Assembly: GCF_010672085.1 (NCBI RefSeq)
Contig: NZ_JAAHHT010000016.1
Coordinates: forward strand, 66,693 to 130,692
From: Okeania sp. SIO3I5
Lineage (GTDB): Bacteria > Cyanobacteriota > Cyanobacteriia > Cyanobacteriales > Microcoleaceae
Direction of reading: 5' to 3'
Length of the DNA: 64,000 nt
The notes under the pieces are model-generated. The model had not been told where the DNA came from. It did no database searches and saw only the letters and a list, made by a program, of their open reading frames with translations. Made by a program: the position numbers and the translations under genes. Position 1 is the first letter of the stretch. Each line of letters begins with the position of its first letter. This document shows positions 54,321-64,000 of this stretch, one piece after another.

Positions 54321-56339
54321 CTAACCCAATACTTCTCTAGCTTTAGCAACAATGTTATCAACAGTGAAACCAAACTTCTCCAACACAACACCACCAGGAG
54401 CAGAAGCACCAAAAGTATCAACACTCAAAGTCGCACCCTCATCAGTCACATAACGATGCCAACCAAAACTAACACCAGCTTCCACTGCCAAACGCTTCTT
54501 AACAGCAGCAGGGAAAACAGACTCCTTATAAGCAGCATCCTGCTCTTCAAATAATTCCCAACATGGCATAGAAACCACCCGCACCTTCTTACCTTCAGCA
54601 CGGAGTTTTTCACCTGCGTCAACACATTGGTAAGTTTCGCCACCAGTACCAATAATAATAATGTCAGGAGTACCATCGCTGTCAGTCAGAATATAAGCAC
54701 CTTTAGCAACCGCATCAATAGAACTACCAGCTAAATTAGGCAAACCTTGACGAGATAACGCTAACAGAGTAGGTTGAGGATGACTTGCTTTAGCCTTTTC
54801 CACCGCAACCTTGTACGCACCAGAAGTTTCATTACCATCCGCAGGACGCATCACAAGTAATTGTGGAATCAAACGTAAAGATGCAATATGCTCAACTGGT
54901 TGGTGAGTCGGTCCGTCTTCACCTAAAGCGATCGAGTCGTGAGTCATTACCCAAATAACACCAGCTTCAGCTAAAGCAGATAAACGGATAGAGTTCCGCA
55001 TATAATCTGTGAACACCAAGAAAGTCGCACCATAAGGAATTAAACCGGAACCATGGAGAGCAATACCATTACAAATAGCTCCCATACCATGTTCCCGCAC
55101 ACCAAAACGCATATTCCGGTTTTGATATTGACCTTTTTGGAAATCTCCTATACCTTTGAGTAAAGTTTTGTTAGAAGGAGCTAAGTCAGCAGAACCACCA
55201 ATTAATTCTGGTAAAACTCCAGCTATAGCATTTAGCGTTGCACCAGACTGGTTACGAGTAGCATCCTTCTTGCTTTCAGGAGTATATTTAGGTAGTGCAT
55301 CCGCCCAACCTTCAGGTAATTTACCACTTACCATCCGTTCCAAAGTAGCTGCATCTTCAGGATACTTAGACTTATACTCAGAGAATAACTTATCCCATTC
55401 TTCCTGATATTTTGCACCCCGGTCAACTGCCTTACGGAAATGACTCAAAGCATCCGCAGGAACTTCAAACTCTGGATATTCCCAACCAAGATTTTTCCGA
55501 GTAGCTGCTACCTCATCCGGTCCGAGTGCTGCACCGTGAACATCGTGAGTATCAGCTTTATTAGGAGAACCATAACCAATAAGAGTAGTAACTTTAATCA
55601 AAGAAGGTTTGTCAGTAACCGCTTTTGCCTTTTCAATAGCGTCAGCGATCGCGTCTAAACCAGTATTACCATCCACAACGTGCTGAACGTGCCAACCGTA
55701 AGCTTCAAAGCGCTTACTTACATCTTCAGTAAAGGAAATGTCAGTATGACCATCAATAGAAATATGGTTATCATCATAGAAGGCAATTAACTTACCTAAC
55801 CCCCAATGTCCAGCTAGAGAAGCAGCTTCACCAGAAATTCCTTCCATGTTACAACCATCACCCATAATCACATAAGTGTAATGGTCAATTAGGTTACAGT
55901 CTGGCTTATTGAATGTCGCAGCTAAATGGGCCTCTGCTGCAGCTAATCCTACAGCATTAGCAATACCTTGTCCTAGTGGCCCGGTAGTAACCTCGATACC
56001 CTCAGTGATGTGATTTTCTGGGTGGCCAGGAGTTTTAGAATCCCACTGACGGAATTGTTTAATTTCCTCAATCGGTACGCTGTCAAAACCTGTGAGGTGC
56101 ATGAGAGCGTACAGTAACATACAACCGTGGCCAGCCGATAAAACAAAGCGATCGCGATTTAACCATTTAGGATTTTTGGGGTTAAAACGCATGAACTTGT
56201 CCCAGAGGACAAAGGCCATTGGTGCAGCACCCATTGGTAGTCCAGGGTGGCCAGAATTAGCCTTTTGGACTGCATCAATTGCTAAGAAGCGGATTGAGTT
56301 AATACAAAGTTCTTCGAGTGATTGAGTTGTAACAACCAT
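54321..56339 (-). CDS. tktA: transketolase
   Basis: 672 residues from ATG 56339 ([20 protein letters not shown]); the frame can be opened to 56366. A thiamine diphosphate enzyme of the Calvin and pentose phosphate cycles. Seen are [17 protein letters not shown], the ThDP motif [27 protein letters not shown], the pyrimidine-domain FRFG-like [16 protein letters not shown], and [20 protein letters not shown]. In Synechocystis this gene follows fabF; here a lipoxygenase gene on the other strand separates them. Confidence 0.97.
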   Translation of the reverse strand: MVVTTQSLEELCINSIRFLAIDAVQKANSGHPGLPMGAAPMAFVLWDKFMRFNPKNPKWLNRDRFVLSAGHGCMLLYALMHLTGFDSVPIEEIKQFRQWDSKTPGHPENHITEGIEVTTGPLGQGIANAVGLAAAEAHLAATFNKPDCNLIDHYTYVIMGDGCNMEGISGEAASLAGHWGLGKLIAFYDDNHISIDGHTDISFTEDVSKRFEAYGWHVQHVVDGNTGLDAIADAIEKAKAVTDKPSLIKVTTLIGYGSPNKADTHDVHGAALGPDEVAATRKNLGWEYPEFEVPADALSHFRKAVDRGAKYQEEWDKLFSEYKSKYPEDAATLERMVSGKLPEGWADALPKYTPESKKDATRNQSGATLNAIAGVLPELIGGSADLAPSNKTLLKGIGDFQKGQYQNRNMRFGVREHGMGAICNGIALHGSGLIPYGATFLVFTDYMRNSIRLSALAEAGVIWVMTHDSIALGEDGPTHQPVEHIASLRLIPQLLVMRPADGNETSGAYKVAVEKAKASHPQPTLLALSRQGLPNLAGSSIDAVAKGAYILTDSDGTPDIIIIGTGGETYQCVDAGEKLRAEGKKVRVVSMPCWELFEEQDAAYKESVFPAAVKKRLAVEAGVSFGWHRYVTDEGATLSVDTFGASAPGGVVLEKFGFTVDNIVAKAREVLG

Positions 56340-57137
56340 AGTTATTGTTTCTATATACTTAATCAAGTGTGTGAATGCCAGAGTCGATCAACCAAATATT
56401 TTTCTACAGTAATATTTGTCTGAAATTATTCTCAGGCCATATACATTACAAATCATCTCACCTCTAGGGAACTCTAAGCAAGAGAAATAGTCAAGTCAAA
56501 ATTTTTAAGGCCATCTGAACTTAAGCTTATAGTGTGGACTTTAGTTCTTATTGTTAGGTTAAGGGTTGATTAACTGCTTCAAAATCAGCAGTTTCTTCAA
56601 ATAGTCCAACTTATGGGGAGTCACTGATAACTCAATCCTGGAACTCAGGTTAAATTTTATCAGGTGTTAAAAAGTTTTTAGTCTTACTTAGACATTTTAT
56701 GGTATAGAAAAAAAATGCCTGTTTGCTCCGCATTCCGCCGGAAAACTAGCTTGCTGTTAAGTATTCATGCCTTTTGGAGGAAAAAGCCCATACCTATCTA
56801 TAATTTGAGCATATTTTCTGACTCTGTTTTGTGAAATTCCCACCCAATTATACCAATTTGATAAATGCTTGCTACAAATATTTAGGGTACTTCTTAGGAG
56901 TCAGGAGTCAGGAGTCAGGAGTCATAATAAATGGCTTTAATACCATTTTTTAGGTCATAAATCATCTTTTTTGTCAAAGAAGCATCTTCTGAAAAGTATT
57001 TTTGTTACTATTACTATTCGTAACATTCTTTTTTAAAAATGGTATTAGAAGATGTTGTTGAAGTTCCCTTATTCTTAAAATAAAGGTACAAATTATACTA
57101 AAATAGCTTCAATGTTTTCTAACGGAAAGAGTAAAAG
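56340..57137. other. intergenic region between tktA and lipoxygenase (divergent)
   Basis: About 800 bases with promoters for two divergent genes. GGAGTCA heptamers occur at 56899-56925. No other element is recognised. Confidence 0.45.
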
Positions 57138-59306
57138 ATGTCTGAAATCCAACTAGCAAATTCTTTATCTAAAAATAGCGAAAAAAACACTGCCAGGAAT
57201 CTAGTCAAATTGGCAGCTTTTTTAGTATTATTCTACATCATTTACATCACAGAGCGTGACGACCCAGCTAAATATGAATATAATTACAGCTATCTCAATC
57301 CTCTGGCGATGACAAATGTACCAAAAAACAAAATTATAGATAAAATCCTGGGTTTTCCTTTAATACAGCTACCTAAAGGCACATTTCCAACTCTGCAATG
57401 GCTGATCAAGGTAGTATTATCCCTGCTCAAAATATTCATAAATAAGTCCCTTTATCAAAATTCTGGCTTATCAAAAGCAAAGTCTTTTGAATGGACTAAA
57501 TTATTTCCAATTAGTAATGATTTTGGCGATATCCCAGAGGAAAGTTTAAAAAATGTAGTTGAGCAACTACATTTAAACTTAGAAAAAATTGACAAAGACC
57601 CAGAAATTGACCGCCAATGGCAAGAACTTTCTCAACAAAAATCTGCCGAGGAAAACCTTGTGCAAATAATTGATAATGACTTTAAACAAATTCAATCTCA
57701 AATCCCTCAAGAAAAGATCGATGAGTTAGCATCTACTACTGAAAAAACTGTATTAGACAATCTTCAGAAAATAGTCAAATACATTGCCAAACTAGCAGAA
57801 ATAGCTGATGCTAATAAGTCTTCAACTTCAGATTCAAGTGTAGAATCTTCTCCACAGTCTCCCACTCTTGATGATTACGACCAGCAATTCACAATTATCC
57901 GCAAACCGGCGATCGCCTATAACTTCCAACAAGACCTGATCTTTGCTTATTTACAAGTGGCTGGACCAAACCCCCTGGTAATTGAGCAATTCCAAGCCAG
58001 TGATTCTCGCTTACCAGTTACCGCAGAACAATATTCCCAAATTGCAGCCAAATTTGGCTTCACTGATTCACTGGAGGCAGCAATGGCAGACGATCGGCTT
58101 TACGTTTCCGACTATGCGCTTTTGAATAGCTTGGTCAACGGTTCTTTTATTAGCCAAGAATTAGAACAACAAAAGTATATTGCTACTCCAGTAGCACTAT
58201 TTGCCGTTCCACCTGCTGACAGTTGGTCTAGACCTTTATTTCCGGTTGCCATTAGTTATCAACGAACAGCCATTAGCACTGAATGGATTTTGTTTACGCC
58301 CCTAGATGGTGAATCTTGGATGACTGCTAAAAACATAGTCGAAATGACTGATTCTAACTATCATGAACTCATCAGCCATTTGGGGCGCACTCATTTAGTT
58401 GTGGAGCCTTTTATTGTTCCCACTAATTATCTACCCGAAGATCATTGCGTAAGAAAACTTTTGGTACCTCATTTCGAGGGGACTGTGCTGATCAATTACG
58501 GCGCTCATGCAATATTAGTTGCGCCTGGTGGTACGGTAGACTCTCTATTAGCCAGTAGCGTCGGTGGCGATCAAGCTATGGCCACTAAAGCTACACAAAG
58601 TTATTTGTTTAACTTTAATGAAATTTCATTTCCCCAAACTTTAGGCAATCGGCGTGTAACTGATATTAACAAGTTACCAACCTATCCCTACCGAGATGAC
58701 GGGTTACTAATTTGGAATGCCATTGAAATTTGGGTAAGGGATTATTTCAGCATCTACTACAGCAACGACTCAGCAGTTGAGAATGATACCGATTTACAAA
58801 CTTGGGGAGCAACATTAGTCTCTTTAGAAGGGGGACGACTGCAAAACTTTGGTGATGATGGAAAAGGGAAATTTAACACCATAAATTGTTTAGTCAAAAC
58901 AATCTCGACAGTGATTTTTACGGCGAGCGCTCAACACGCGGCTGTGAATTTTCCTCAAAAAGAATTAATGATGTACACGCCAGCATTTCCTTTGGCTCGC
59001 TATCTTCCAGCCCCAATAAATCCCCAAGATCCTGAGAGTTTCATCAAAGGTTTGCCTTCACTTAGTCAAGCTCAAAGCCAGATTGATACGCTTTATTTAC
59101 TTGGCTCTGTCTATTACACTCAGCTAGGTAAATATTCCCCATCAGCATTTCCACATAATCAAGAATTGGAAGCAGCTTTGAAGAAATTCCAGGATAATTT
59201 ACAAGCTGCTGAGACCACAATTAAGGAGCGAAATCGCAATCCTGACCGTTTAATGCCTTACGAGTTTTTACTCCCTTCCCAAATTCCTCAAAGCATTAAT
59301 ATTTAG
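57138..59306 (+). CDS. lipoxygenase
   Basis: 722 residues. A non-haem iron dioxygenase of polyunsaturated fatty acids. Iron ligands are visible: His409 and His414 (YHELISHLGRTH), His600 and Asn604 (QHAAVNFPQ), and the C-terminal Ile722. PFIVPTNYLPEDHCVRKLLV, VPHFEGT and LPTYPYRDDGLLIWNAIE are typical. The N-terminal 250 residues are helical and Lys/Glu-rich, with a hydrophobic segment at 28-38, and no PLAT domain is obvious. It stands between fabF and tktA on the opposite strand. Products (oxylipins) cannot be predicted without the active-site Gly/Ala position. Confidence 0.93.
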   Translation: MSEIQLANSLSKNSEKNTARNLVKLAAFLVLFYIIYITERDDPAKYEYNYSYLNPLAMTNVPKNKIIDKILGFPLIQLPKGTFPTLQWLIKVVLSLLKIFINKSLYQNSGLSKAKSFEWTKLFPISNDFGDIPEESLKNVVEQLHLNLEKIDKDPEIDRQWQELSQQKSAEENLVQIIDNDFKQIQSQIPQEKIDELASTTEKTVLDNLQKIVKYIAKLAEIADANKSSTSDSSVESSPQSPTLDDYDQQFTIIRKPAIAYNFQQDLIFAYLQVAGPNPLVIEQFQASDSRLPVTAEQYSQIAAKFGFTDSLEAAMADDRLYVSDYALLNSLVNGSFISQELEQQKYIATPVALFAVPPADSWSRPLFPVAISYQRTAISTEWILFTPLDGESWMTAKNIVEMTDSNYHELISHLGRTHLVVEPFIVPTNYLPEDHCVRKLLVPHFEGTVLINYGAHAILVAPGGTVDSLLASSVGGDQAMATKATQSYLFNFNEISFPQTLGNRRVTDINKLPTYPYRDDGLLIWNAIEIWVRDYFSIYYSNDSAVENDTDLQTWGATLVSLEGGRLQNFGDDGKGKFNTINCLVKTISTVIFTASAQHAAVNFPQKELMMYTPAFPLARYLPAPINPQDPESFIKGLPSLSQAQSQIDTLYLLGSVYYTQLGKYSPSAFPHNQELEAALKKFQDNLQAAETTIKERNRNPDRLMPYEFLLPSQIPQSINI

Positions 59307-59519
59307 CAGATAGCAAAGTGGGGAAATGCGATCGCCCTCCATCAGATTATTAATCTAGTAAATCTGCCTTAATATTTTCAGGTCTCATTCCTCAAAGTAT
59401 TAAATTCTGAGCATTCGAGATTCCTAAATGACTCAAGAGCAGACTACCGAAGAATGCCGCTTTGATAATCTCAACTTGGATGCCAAAAGGACAAGAGACA
59501 GATTTACCCGAAGTCTAAA

Positions 59520-59541
59520 AAAGGGGGCTTGTGCCCCCTTT
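59520..59541. terminator. bidirectional hairpin after lipoxygenase
   Basis: AAAGGGGGC pairs with GCCCCCTTT across TTGT, with A6 before and a short T-rich tail after. It lies 213 bases after the lipoxygenase stop and is a good terminator for either strand. Confidence 0.7.
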
Positions 59542-59705
59542 ATAATTTCTAGTCCTTAACCGATACTTTTTTGTTAACAAATGTTAACAATGCACAGTAG
59601 AAGATTCTACTGAGGGGGTATCTCCCAATGTTTACAAGAAAGTCTTGTCAACGCTTTGTACGGACGTTGCTTGAGCATTAATGCGTTTTCCGTTCCGGAA
59701 TGCTG

Positions 59706-59744
59706 CGCTTTCCATGTCGCTCCGCGCACTTCGGAGCGAAAGCG
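59706..59744. other. GC-rich double-stem hairpin at the end of fabF
   Basis: CGCTTTC pairs with GAAAGCG, enclosing CGCTCCG with CGGAGCG. It lies 16 bases past the fabF stop. No T run, so it may be a repeat or an RNA-stabilising structure. Confidence 0.5.
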
Positions 59745-59759
59745 TCAGCAAAACGTCCT

Positions 59760-61013
59760 CTAGACATATTTCTTAAATGCTAGGGTAACGTTATGGCCTC
59801 CAAATCCAAATGAATTAGATAAGGCTGCTTCTACTGTTTTAGAGATACTTACATGGGGAACATATTTTAGGTCACAATCCTCAGCGGGATTATCTAAGTT
59901 AATAGTTGGTGGGATTTTGTCATGGGCGATCGCCATTACTGTTGCTATAGCTTCAATACCTCCAGAGCCTCCTAGCAAATGGCCAGTCATCGACTTAGTT
60001 GAACTAATTGGTATATTCTTAGCAACACTTTCAGTTAGCGCCTTTTTAATCGCTTTTGTTTCAGTTGAGTCGTTTGCTGATGTACTGGTACCATGGGCAT
60101 TTATGTAACTAATATCTTCTGGAGTTAAGCTAGCATCTTTCATTGCCAACTGCATAGCTCTAGTTGCCCCCTCTCCATTTTCCGATGGTTTTGTCATGTG
60201 ATAAGCATCACAGGTCATGCCATAACCCACAATCTCTGCATATATTCTTGCTCCCCGACTCACAGCATAATCTAATTCTTCTAACACTAGAATACCTGCA
60301 CCTTCACCCATAACAAAGCCATCGCGATCGCGGTCAAAAGGGCGACTTGCATGAGCTGGGTCATCATTACGAGTAGATAAAGCCTTAGCAGCAGCGAACC
60401 CTGCTAATCCCAGAGGGGTAACTGCTGATTCTGTCCCCCCACAAATCATTGCTTGAGCAAACCCTCTTTGGATCAAACGGAAAGCATCTCCTATAGCATT
60501 AGATCCAGCAGCACAAGCAGTCACAGCACAATAATTTGGTCCCTTAGCCCCAGTATGAATTGCTGTTAAACCTGCAGCCATATTAGCAATCATCATTGGG
60601 ACCATAAAAGGGCTACACCTAGAAGGGCCATTCTCCAAATAAATCTTTTGCTGTTCTTCTAAAACTTTAATGCCACCTATGCCGGTACCAATAATGACCC
60701 CTACCTGTTCTGCGTTTAGGTCATTGATTTCAAATTGGGCATCAGCAAGTGCTTGTTTGCTAGCTGCAACTGCAAACTGAGAAAAACGGTCTGCATGTTT
60801 TGCTTGTTTGCGTTCCATATACTCGTGAGGGTCAAATCCTTTTACCTCTCCAGCAATACGACATTTGTGCCGAGAAGCATCAAATAGGGTTATTGGGCCT
60901 ATACCATTTTTGCCACTTAACAACCCATCCCAATAATCAGATAGAGTGTTGCCAATTGGTGTTATTGCACCCATTCCTGTAACAACTACCCGTTTAAACT
61001 CGTTATTTGTCAT
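59760..61013 (-). CDS. fabF: 3-oxoacyl-ACP synthase II
   Basis: 417 residues from ATG 61013 (MTNNEFKRVVVTGMGAITPI); the frame can be opened to 61088, but that extension is not family-like. The Cys-His-His triad is present: CAVTACAAGS, NAHGTSTSANDSTE and KSMTGHLLGGSGG. Condenses malonyl-ACP with acyl-ACP in fatty-acid elongation. Downstream of acpP, same strand, 480 bases apart. Confidence 0.97.
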   Translation of the reverse strand: MTNNEFKRVVVTGMGAITPIGNTLSDYWDGLLSGKNGIGPITLFDASRHKCRIAGEVKGFDPHEYMERKQAKHADRFSQFAVAASKQALADAQFEINDLNAEQVGVIIGTGIGGIKVLEEQQKIYLENGPSRCSPFMVPMMIANMAAGLTAIHTGAKGPNYCAVTACAAGSNAIGDAFRLIQRGFAQAMICGGTESAVTPLGLAGFAAAKALSTRNDDPAHASRPFDRDRDGFVMGEGAGILVLEELDYAVSRGARIYAEIVGYGMTCDAYHMTKPSENGEGATRAMQLAMKDASLTPEDISYINAHGTSTSANDSTETKAIKKALTESVAKNIPISSTKSMTGHLLGGSGGIEAIATVMAIAHDKIPPTINLDNPAEDCDLKYVPHVSISKTVEAALSNSFGFGGHNVTLAFKKYV

Positions 61014-61492
61014 AATTTTTTTTTCATAGATTCCACACCCAGAATGCAGAAACTTTTGGCAGTGAAGTTTTCTAGGGTTATACTTCAAAAAGTATTATGT
61101 TAGTTCTCACAACCTTACTGATATAGCTCTCTGCTTCAAAGGGTGACAAAATGCCATCGCCTCTAGAGACAGCAATGATGAAACCCACCACCGTCTTATG
61201 TCAGAAATTCTGTGACTAATTTAACTCCAAAAGAAAGTTTTAGTTATTCACACCTTAACCCTTGACTTTGGGAATTTCAGCCTATACTGTACTTTATTGT
61301 TAATATTTTGTTAGAGAAATCTATAATCCCTACTACTGAGTGAATATGATACTATAGGATTATCATTAATCTCCAAAAAAACCTCAATCTTAAATTTGCC
61401 CTGTTATTCACTCTGTCGTCAATAATTAAGTGCCCGTTAAGCCAGAGCTATAACGGGAGACTATTTCCCAACATTTTTCAAGTGGGGAATTA
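61014..61492. other. acpP-fabF intergenic region
   Basis: AT-rich, no gene recognised. It may contain a separate fabF promoter. TTTCCCAACA with TGTTGGGAAA-like weak pairing near 61466-61490 is not convincing as a terminator. Confidence 0.35.
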
Positions 61493-61741
61493 TTATGCTG
61501 TGGCTGATACTTGTTTCTCAATATAATCTACAGCAGCTTGGACAGTACCAATCTGTTCTGCTTGCTCGTCTGGAATCTCTATATCAAATTCTTCTTCCAA
61601 TGCCATCACTAATTCTACAGTATCTAAAGAATCAGCTCCTAGATCGGTAGCAAAGTTAGCTTCTGGCTGTACTTTTTCTTGATCGACTTCCAGTTGTTTA
61701 GCCACAATTTCCTGTACTTTGCCCAAAACTTCTGCGCTCAT
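61493..61741 (-). CDS. acpP: acyl carrier protein
   Basis: 82 residues. The phosphopantetheine attachment Ser lies in [20 protein letters not shown], with helix [22 protein letters not shown]. Carries growing acyl chains; the immediate partner FabF is next on the same strand. AAGGAGAA-type ribosome site upstream (minus strand). Confidence 0.97.
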   Translation of the reverse strand: MSAEVLGKVQEIVAKQLEVDQEKVQPEANFATDLGADSLDTVELVMALEEEFDIEIPDEQAEQIGTVQAAVDYIEKQVSATA

Positions 61742-61976
61742 AAAATTTTCTCCTTATTTTAAATTATGTTAGATGTTGCGTTTCCGATTTTATCTGAAAC
61801 TAGGTTAAAGCTAACCATTAATTATGGCAATCAAGTATCTATTGACATCCTTTCGGGCCTAAAGTCAAGGATATTCCTACCTATCCTTAACTATTTGGTG
61901 GGTTGACGCTTTATTGGATACTGCTACTTGGCATTAGTCTTACCGCTCAACTAAACTTACTCAAAAACCTGAAAGT

Positions 61977-62163
61977 TCAGCTAAACGCAAGTGGAGCAAC
62001 TACCACAGGGTTAAACGGCAAACCCTTTATTCCTGGGTCAAAGACATCAGGAATTACTTTTTTAATTATATTCAATGACCCATTTACATCAGCATTATTT
62101 ACCCCTTTTCTGCACGTCCGTTTTTTTCTGGTGAATGCCCTCGGGAGACTTAATATATCTTAG
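61977..62163 (-). pseudogene. C-terminal relic of a TnpB-type protein (IS200/IS605 or IS1341 type)
   Basis: Minus-strand reading gives TRKKRTCRKGVNNADVNGSL, NIIKKVIPDVFDPGIKGLPF and NPVVVAPLAFS then stop. The NADVNGSLNI motif carries the last catalytic Asp of the RuvC-like nuclease of TnpB, just after the zinc-ribbon Cys. The upstream 300 codons are absent. No transposon ends were seen. Confidence 0.75.
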
Positions 62164-62451
62164 TTGCAGCAGTTTGCTGTGTATCATGTTTGCTGCCATA
62201 GTTCAAACATTTCTACTCAAGTTCCCCTACAAGAGGGTAGCTTGAATCCCATTTTTCCGGTTAATTTCTTGAATTTTTAACTACTATCACAAGGTTATTA
62301 CTTTTGTCAAAGTATTTTCTTGTTTTTTTGGCAAGTTATTTTTTAGAATGACAAACTTATATTATAGATAAATATAAGATTAATGTCATAAAATTATATA
62401 TAAGCTTAATGTTTATCAAATAATATTTCTATTCCTAGAATAGTTAATCTA
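62164..62451. other. intergenic region before HdrB-like gene
   Basis: AT-rich, nothing recognised apart from a likely promoter region. Confidence 0.3.
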
Positions 62452-63357
62452 ATGCCTACTCAAATACTCAAATATGCTTACTTTCCTGGTTGTGTGGCTC
62501 AAGGTGCTTGCCGAGAGCTATATCAGTCTACCCAAGTTCTTACCGAAGCCCTGGGAATAGAGCTAATAGAATTGAAAAAAGCTGCCTGTTGTGGGTCTGG
62601 TACTTTTAAAGAAGACTCTCAATTACTAGAAGATACCGTTAATGCCCGTAACATAGCTTTAGCTGAGGAACTAAATTTGCCATTACTAACCCACTGTAGC
62701 ACTTGTCAAGGGGTTATTGGTCATGTGGATGAGCGTCTTAAAGAATCTCAAGAAACTGAACCAGCTTATCTAGAGCAAATTAATGGCCTATTACAAAAAC
62801 AAAGTTGTTCTCCCTATCAAGGCAGTACAGAGGTTAAACATCTACTCTGGGCATTGATATCAGATTATGGCCTTGAAGCCATCCAGAATCGTGTCACCCG
62901 CAAGCTCTCTGGCCTCAAATGTGCTGCGTTCTATGGTTGCTATTTACTTAGAGGCCAAACTAATCTACCTTATGATGACCCCTATCAACCTGAATCTATG
63001 GAAAATGTGTTTCGGGCTATTGGGGCAACTCCTATTTATTATCGAGGCCGGACTCAATGTTGCGGTTGGCCTCTTTCTAGTTATGCCACTAATCAGGCTT
63101 TTCAAATGGCAGGAACTCATGTTAGTGAAGCTATTGACAAGGGTGCAGATTGTATGGTAACTCCGTGTCCTTTATGTCACTTAAATTTAGATTCTCGTCA
63201 ACCGGAGGTAGAAGGAGCGATCGGACGTAAGTTAGGTTTACCAGTATTGCACTTACCTCAATTGATAGCTTTAGCTTTGGACATTTCTCCAAAGGAACTG
63301 GGATTAGACCGTCATGTAGTGTCAACTCGTCCAGTATTAGAAAAGTTGGGACTTTGA
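62452..63357 (+). CDS. HdrB-like CCG-domain Fe-S protein (SdhE/heterodisulfide reductase subunit B family)
   Basis: 301 residues with two cysteine-rich CCG modules: FPGCVAQG to KKAACCGSGTF and THCSTCQG, then FYGCYLLRG to TQCCGWPLSS and VTPCPLCHLN. This is the pattern of heterodisulfide reductase subunit B and of the membrane-anchoring subunit of type E succinate dehydrogenases. In cyanobacteria it is a candidate SdhC/E-type partner of succinate dehydrogenase or another respiratory flavoprotein. No sdhA or sdhB in the window. Start ATG 62452. Confidence 0.87.
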   Translation: MPTQILKYAYFPGCVAQGACRELYQSTQVLTEALGIELIELKKAACCGSGTFKEDSQLLEDTVNARNIALAEELNLPLLTHCSTCQGVIGHVDERLKESQETEPAYLEQINGLLQKQSCSPYQGSTEVKHLLWALISDYGLEAIQNRVTRKLSGLKCAAFYGCYLLRGQTNLPYDDPYQPESMENVFRAIGATPIYYRGRTQCCGWPLSSYATNQAFQMAGTHVSEAIDKGADCMVTPCPLCHLNLDSRQPEVEGAIGRKLGLPVLHLPQLIALALDISPKELGLDRHVVSTRPVLEKLGL

Positions 63358-63381
63358 ATTATTTTTAATTAGGAGTTAGGA

Positions 63382-63600
63382 AGGTGGGGAGGATGGGGAG
63401 GATAGAGAGGATGGGGAGGATGGGGAGGATGGGGAGGATAAGATAGGGAGGATGGGGAGGATGGGGAGGATAAGATAGGGAGGATAAGATAGGGAGGATG
63501 GGGAGGATGGGGAGGATAAGATAGGGAGGATAGGGAGGATGGGGAGGATGGGGAGGATGGGGAAGAGAAGATGGGGAGGGTGGGGAGGATGGGTAGGATA
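63382..63600. repeat. GGGAGGATG purine-rich minisatellite
   Basis: About 20 copies of a 9-bp GGGAGGATG unit, interspersed with 14-bp variants (GGGAGGATAAGATA). One strand is almost entirely purine, so triplex formation is possible. It separates the HdrB-like gene from a decayed ATPase gene. Confidence 0.88.
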
Positions 63601-63606
63601 AGACCT

Positions 63607-64000
63607 AAATAAATAATTTGATTTTTGTACTGTTCTAAAAGTTTATCTAATACTTCATCTCTAACCGAAAAAATAGGAGTACCTGTTGCTGGAGAAGTAC
63701 CTAAAGTTCCTTCAGTAATTTAGCCATCTAATGCAATACTAAAACAAGCTTGAACATTTAATTTAGCAGTTCTAACATCAGCTTTTCCGCTTAAATGAGG
63801 CAGTGAACCTCTACGTTTAATAATTCCCCTAAAAGTTAAATCTTCATGCCAGCGATTTTTAGTTTCTATTTCACTAATTTGTCCGATAACAACCAATTTT
63901 TCTTGTTCCTGTGGTTATACTAAACAAACTAACTGTCCTAAAATTTTCTTTTGTTCACTTTTTTGATTAATATCAATTATGATTTCTGTAGTATTATACA
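63607..64000 (-). pseudogene. HerA-type (DUF87) ATPase, N-terminal part, with two nonsense codons
   Basis: Minus-strand reading gives VIIDINQKSEQKKILGQLVC, a TAA at 63915-63917, then EIETKNRWHEDLTFRGIIKR, RGSLPHLSGKADVRTAKLNV, a TAA at 63720-63722, then GTLGTSPATGTPIFSVRDEV and LDKLLEQYKNQIIYLG. This is the N-terminal barrel region of a HerA/DUF87 helicase-like ATPase. The ATP-binding core is missing, replaced by the minisatellite. The start lies beyond the right edge of the window. Confidence 0.72.

Noticed and set aside
61466..61490. Terminator after acpP
   Set aside because: The stem is weak and no T run follows on the minus strand.
61903..62163. Plus-strand 86-residue ORF
   Set aside because: It is antisense to the TnpB relic, which has the recognisable motif; the plus frame has no family features.

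Overview
The window reads as chromosomal DNA of a filamentous, low-GC cyanobacterium. The support is GCGATCGC (HIP1) octamers inside and between genes, PatA-like response regulators, a GUN4 domain, WG-repeat and CHRD/RTX proteins, caspase-like proteases, heptanucleotide STRR repeats and a cyanobacterial acpP/fabF/tktA neighbourhood. The low coding density and heavy load of small mobile repeats fit a non-heterocystous marine mat former of the Trichodesmium/Okeania/Moorena type; that placement is inference. No rRNA, tRNA or CRISPR array was seen.

Layout. 0-18 kb: a nitrilase-family amidohydrolase, a CPA2 cation/proton antiporter, a REC-GGDEF-EAL regulator, a 3,255-residue kinase/ATPase/GAF/multi-PAS hybrid sensor kinase, a truncated PMT-type mannosyltransferase and truB. 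18-32 kb: decayed antitoxin copies, a CHRD/RTX secreted protein, a GlcF-like Fe-S protein, a WG-repeat lipoprotein, a caspase-like protease, a 50-bp tandem array, then a tight pair made of an EACC1-like small protein and a caspase-GUN4 fusion. 32-39 kb: a DUF2442 gene ending in a repeat, class II fumarase between two tandem arrays, and two PatA-like response regulators. 39-43.5 kb: a toxin-antitoxin island (PIN/RHH pair plus a decayed second copy, Phd antitoxin, an orphan polymorphic-toxin tip with Imm30 immunity gene, DUF433/DUF5615). 43.6-50.3 kb: glmS, a proline/glycine repeat peptide, two 2-oxoglutarate/Fe(II) oxygenases of prolyl-hydroxylase type, and a MATE exporter. 50.6-54 kb: a duplicated block of PIN toxin, antitoxin and small secreted proteins. 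54.3-62 kb: tktA, a lipoxygenase, fabF and acpP. 62.4-64 kb: an HdrB-like Fe-S protein, a purine-rich minisatellite and a decayed HerA-type ATPase.

Two loci stand out as possible undescribed systems. One is the collagen-like repeat peptide (46186-46440) followed by two prolyl-hydroxylase-like oxygenases, which suggests a hydroxylated repeat-peptide product. The other is the EACC1/caspase-GUN4 pair (29420-31369), which suggests a proteolytic effector gated by tetrapyrrole binding.

The intergenic DNA holds at least six families of short inverted-repeat elements (about 85-215 bp). Several have rewritten genes: one supplies the stop codon of truB, one adds a proline-rich linker inside the giant kinase, one replaces the end of a DUF2442 protein, and one lies inside an antitoxin gene. 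Element boundaries were read by eye and are approximate to a few bases.
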